DNA from: Faecalibacterium sp.
Lineage (GTDB): Bacteria; Bacillota; Clostridia; Oscillospirales; Ruminococcaceae
Assembly (NCBI GenBank): GCA_017483235.1
Contig: JAFULE010000094.1
Coordinates: 1-15,037 of the forward strand
Reading direction: 5' to 3'
DNA: 15,037 nt
Below are positions 12,624-15,037 of this stretch, piece after piece. The notes under the pieces were generated by a model that had not been told where the DNA came from, did no database searches, and saw only the letters and a list, made by a program, of their open reading frames with translations. Every line of letters begins with the position of its first letter. The stretch's first letter is position 1. A program made the position numbers and the translations under genes.

Positions 12624-13985
12624 ATGGCCAAGCAGGCCCTGATCCCCGAACAGCAGTATACCCGCATGACCACCGCCCCGGTGGGCGAACTGATCGCCTC
12701 GATGGCGGTGCCCAACATCGTTACCCACATCATCACCAGTGTGTACAATCTGGCCGACACCTTTTTTGTGGGGCAGATCGGCACCAGCGCAACCGCCGCG
12801 GTGGGTGTGGTGTTTTCCATCGTATCGGTGCTGAACGCACTGGGCTTCTGGGTGGCCACCGGCGGCTCGGTGCTGATGAGCCAGTATCTGGGCGCCAAAA
12901 AGAACAAGGAAGCCAACACGGTGTTTTCCACCGCGTTCTGCCTGTCCTTCGGGCTGGGTGTGCTGGTGTGCGCAGGCGGCCTTGCGGGCGGCGCACCGCT
13001 GATGCGGTTTCTGGGCGCCACCGACACCATTCTGCCCTATGCGCAGGAGTACGGCTTCTGGATTTTGCTGGCGGCCCCCTTTACGGCCGCCAACACCGCA
13101 CTGGCACAGGGGCTGCGCGGCGAGGGCCTTGCCCGGCAGTACATGGTAGGCCAGATGGCCGGCGGCCTGCTCAATATGGTGCTGGACCCGCTGTTCATCT
13201 TTGTATTCCACTGGGGTGTGGGCGGCGCCGCGCTGGCCACCGCCATCAGTCAGGCAGTCAGCTGGGGCTACATGTTCAGCTTTTACCTGCGGGGTAAAAC
13301 GCAGGTCAAGTTCTCGGTGCGGTATCTGGCCCGCACCGGTGCCGAGTATGCCGCCCTGCTGCGGATGGGCGTGCCCAGCGTTTGCCGCCACGGCTGCTTT
13401 ACCATTGCCAACATTGCATTGAACACGGTGGCCGGCGGCTGGGGCGATGCCGCCATTGCCGCTATGAGCGTTACCGGCCGGCTGCAGACGCTGGCCAACG
13501 GCATTGCCATGGGCCTGAACCAAGGTGCCCAGCCGGTGATCGGCTACGCCAACGGTATGAACAACCAGAAGCGGGTGCGGCAGGCCTACTTCTTCATGCT
13601 CAAGTTCTCTACCCTTGTAATGGTAGGGCTGGGGGCTGCGGCCATCGGCTTTGCACCGCAGCTGATCGGCATCTTCCGGGATGACGCCGAGGTCATCCGC
13701 ATCGGCGCGGGCGCGCTGCGAATGGTCTGTGTCTGCCTGCCCTTCCTCAACTGCATCAACTGCTGCACCACCCTGTTCCAGATCACCGGCAACCCGCTGC
13801 CCAGCAGCACCATCATTCTGGTGCGCACCCTGCTGTTCTATCTGCCGCTGCAGTTTGGGCTGCCGCAGCTGTGGGATTTGGCCGGTGTGCAGGCCGCCGC
13901 CCCGCTGGCCGATGTGCTGGCCGCCTGTGTGGCGCTGCCCATGGCGCTGCGCTATCTGCAGAAAAAGGCGGCACAAAACCAATAA
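12624..13985 (+). CDS. MATE family efflux transporter (second of two, MepA-like)
   Basis: Multidrug/toxin exporter of the MATE family, 453 aa with about 12 hydrophobic segments. The first half has MAVPNIVTHIITSVYNLADTFFVGQ (27-51) with the conserved proline and D45, then SQYLGAKKNKEA. LAQGLRGEGLARQYMVGQMAGG and, in the second half, GLNQGAQPVIGYANGMNNQKRV are typical of the DinF/MepA-like branch, different from the exporter at 9240. The start at 12624 is set by AAGGA at 12610-12614. The frame stays open back to a TTG at 12513, but that TTG is part of the -35 element, so the longer form is rejected. Expression seems to depend on passing a terminator in the leader. A second terminator follows. 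Exported compound unknown. Confidence 0.92.
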   Translation: MAKQALIPEQQYTRMTTAPVGELIASMAVPNIVTHIITSVYNLADTFFVGQIGTSATAAVGVVFSIVSVLNALGFWVATGGSVLMSQYLGAKKNKEANTVFSTAFCLSFGLGVLVCAGGLAGGAPLMRFLGATDTILPYAQEYGFWILLAAPFTAANTALAQGLRGEGLARQYMVGQMAGGLLNMVLDPLFIFVFHWGVGGAALATAISQAVSWGYMFSFYLRGKTQVKFSVRYLARTGAEYAALLRMGVPSVCRHGCFTIANIALNTVAGGWGDAAIAAMSVTGRLQTLANGIAMGLNQGAQPVIGYANGMNNQKRVRQAYFFMLKFSTLVMVGLGAAAIGFAPQLIGIFRDDAEVIRIGAGALRMVCVCLPFLNCINCCTTLFQITGNPLPSSTIILVRTLLFYLPLQFGLPQLWDLAGVQAAAPLADVLAACVALPMALRYLQKKAAQNQ

Positions 13986-13993
13986 AACAAGAA

Positions 13994-14036
13994 AACGCGA
14001 GCGCATTCTGCTTTGAATGCGCTCGCGTTGTTTTTT
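13994..14036. terminator. Bidirectional terminator between the second MATE gene and aspS
   Basis: A perfect 15-bp stem (13994-14008 with 14015-14029) with a 6-base loop is followed by G and six T on the plus strand and by TTTTCTTGTTTT on the minus strand. It serves both converging genes. Confidence 0.92.
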
Positions 14037-14043
14037 ATACTGA

Positions 14044-15037
14044 TTATTCTTCGTCCAGAATGGCGATGTGCACGTCGGTCAGCTGCTTGGGCTCGACCCG
14101 GCTGGGGGCGTCCATCATCACGTCCTGTGCGTTCTGGTTCATGGGGAAGGTGATGACCTCGCGGATCGACTCCTCACCGGTCAGCAGCATGATCAGGCGG
14201 TCCACGCCGGGGGCAGCGCCTGCGTGCGGGGGTGCGCCGTAGCAGAAGGCCTCGTACATGGCGGGGAACTTCTTCTTCACGTCCTCTTCGCCCAGACCCA
14301 CCATCTCGAAGGCCTTGACCATAACCTCGGGGTTGTGGTTGCGCACCGCGCCGGAGGCACTCTCATAGCCGTTGCAAACCAGGTCGTACTGGTTGGCGTT
14401 GATGGCCAGCAGCTTTTCGGTGTTGCCCTCGGCCTCTTCCAGTGCCTTCAGGCCGCCCTGCGGCATGCTGAACGGGTTATGGCAGAACTCCAGCTGGCCG
14501 CTTTCTTCGCCGATCTCGTACATGGGGAAGTCCACGATCCAGCACAGAGCGTACTGATCCTCGTCAAAGTGGCCGGGCACACGCTTGCCCAGCATGGTGC
14601 GGATGACGCCGGCGGTCTTCTGGGCGGCCGACTTTTTGCCGGCGGCCATGCAGACGAAGCTGCCGGGCTTCAGGTTCAGCTTTTCAGTCAATGCGGGAGC
14701 GCACTCCTGCAGGAACTTGGAAACGCCGCCGGTCAGATTGCCATTATCGTCCACCTTGACCCAGCAGGCCTTGTTGCCGGTCTGAACTTCCACGTCGGAG
14801 AGCAGCTTGTCGATCCACGTGCGGGCCTGGGCGAATTTGTCCACGACAACAGCCTTAACGGTGTTGCCCTCGAAGGGGCCGAAGCCGCAGCCCTGGACCT
14901 CAGCGGTGATGTCGGTGATCTCCAGGTCGATACGCAGGTCAGGCTTGTCGGAGCCGTAGCGCTCCATGGCCTCGTTGAAGGGGATGTGCTTCCAGGGTGC
15001 GGGAGAGATCCGCTTGTACTTGCCGAACTTCTCGTAA
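14044..15037 (-). CDS. aspS: Aspartyl-tRNA synthetase, C-terminal part (5' end beyond window)
   Basis: Charges tRNA-Asp with aspartate in the cytosol. About 330 C-terminal residues of an expected 580-600 are visible; the gene continues past the right edge. Visible from the edge inwards are NEAMERYGSDKPDLRID, the conserved lead-in to the bacterial GAD insertion domain, then that domain (about 120 residues, FGPFEGNTVKAVVVDKF onward), then FPMYE, FCHNPFSMP, and class II motif 3 as GAPPHAGAAPGVDRLIMLL with its ATP-contacting arginine. Motif 3 is usually GAPPHGG in this family; here it reads HAG. The end VITFPMNQNAQDVMMDAP is the standard C-terminal signature. It converges on the second MATE gene with a shared terminator. 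The frame is intact throughout. Confidence 0.95.
   Translation of the reverse strand, partial: YEKFGKYKRISPAPWKHIPFNEAMERYGSDKPDLRIDLEITDITAEVQGCGFGPFEGNTVKAVVVDKFAQARTWIDKLLSDVEVQTGNKACWVKVDDNGNLTGGVSKFLQECAPALTEKLNLKPGSFVCMAAGKKSAAQKTAGVIRTMLGKRVPGHFDEDQYALCWIVDFPMYEIGEESGQLEFCHNPFSMPQGGLKALEEAEGNTEKLLAINANQYDLVCNGYESASGAVRNHNPEVMVKAFEMVGLGEEDVKKKFPAMYEAFCYGAPPHAGAAPGVDRLIMLLTGEESIREVITFPMNQNAQDVMMDAPSRVEPKQLTDVHIAILDEE

Noticed and set aside
9240..13985. The two MATE genes as a recent duplication
   Set aside because: The proteins differ along most of their length, including the N-terminal and mid-protein motifs; they belong to different MATE branches.

Overview
The window looks like chromosomal DNA from a GC-rich member of the Firmicutes, most likely the Oscillospiraceae/Ruminococcaceae group of gut anaerobes (Faecalibacterium, Gemmiger or Subdoligranulum type). 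This rests on strong AGGAGG-type ribosome binding sites, sigma-A promoters, a clostridial-style lipoprotein signal that contains an RR motif, and GC-biased codons with long antisense shadow frames. It is an inference, because no rRNA or other marker is present. No tRNA, CRISPR array, insertion sequence or prophage gene was seen.

Left half (1-7433), all on the minus strand. Read in the direction of transcription it contains garR (tartronate semialdehyde reductase), a terminator, a PrpR_N/PAS/AAA+/Fis-type regulator, a terminator, the tripartite tricarboxylate transporter operon tctB-tctA-tctC, a terminator, and an AEC-family carrier cut by the left edge. This reads as an organic-acid uptake and reduction locus under one regulator. 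The regulator belongs by architecture to the sigma-54 activators. It has lost the GAFTGA loop and the Walker B acidic residues, and I found no -24/-12 promoter. Instead there are sigma-A-like promoters and a recurring TGAAA/TTTCA box. The boxes lie upstream of the tct promoter (activation geometry), on the regulator's own promoter and start region (repression geometry), and between garR and the aldo-keto reductase gene. The situation resembles TyrR, and I consider it the most interesting system in the window.

Middle (7717-10613), plus strand: a YeaE-like aldo-keto reductase with its own promoter and terminator, then a nitroreductase and a MATE exporter that form a probable two-gene operon. 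The nitroreductase promoter has a 15-bp palindrome between its -35 and -10 elements.

Right part: a secreted protein with a BIG2 Ig-like domain and a C39/papain-like fold (minus strand); an HD-domain phosphohydrolase and a second MATE exporter (plus strand); and the 3' part of aspS (minus strand), cut by the right edge. Two genes here have a strong promoter followed within a few tens of bases by a full intrinsic terminator before the start codon, which suggests attenuation or small leader RNAs.

Almost every gene or operon ends in a clear intrinsic terminator, so transcription units can be delimited well. All positions come from reading by eye. No homology search was run.
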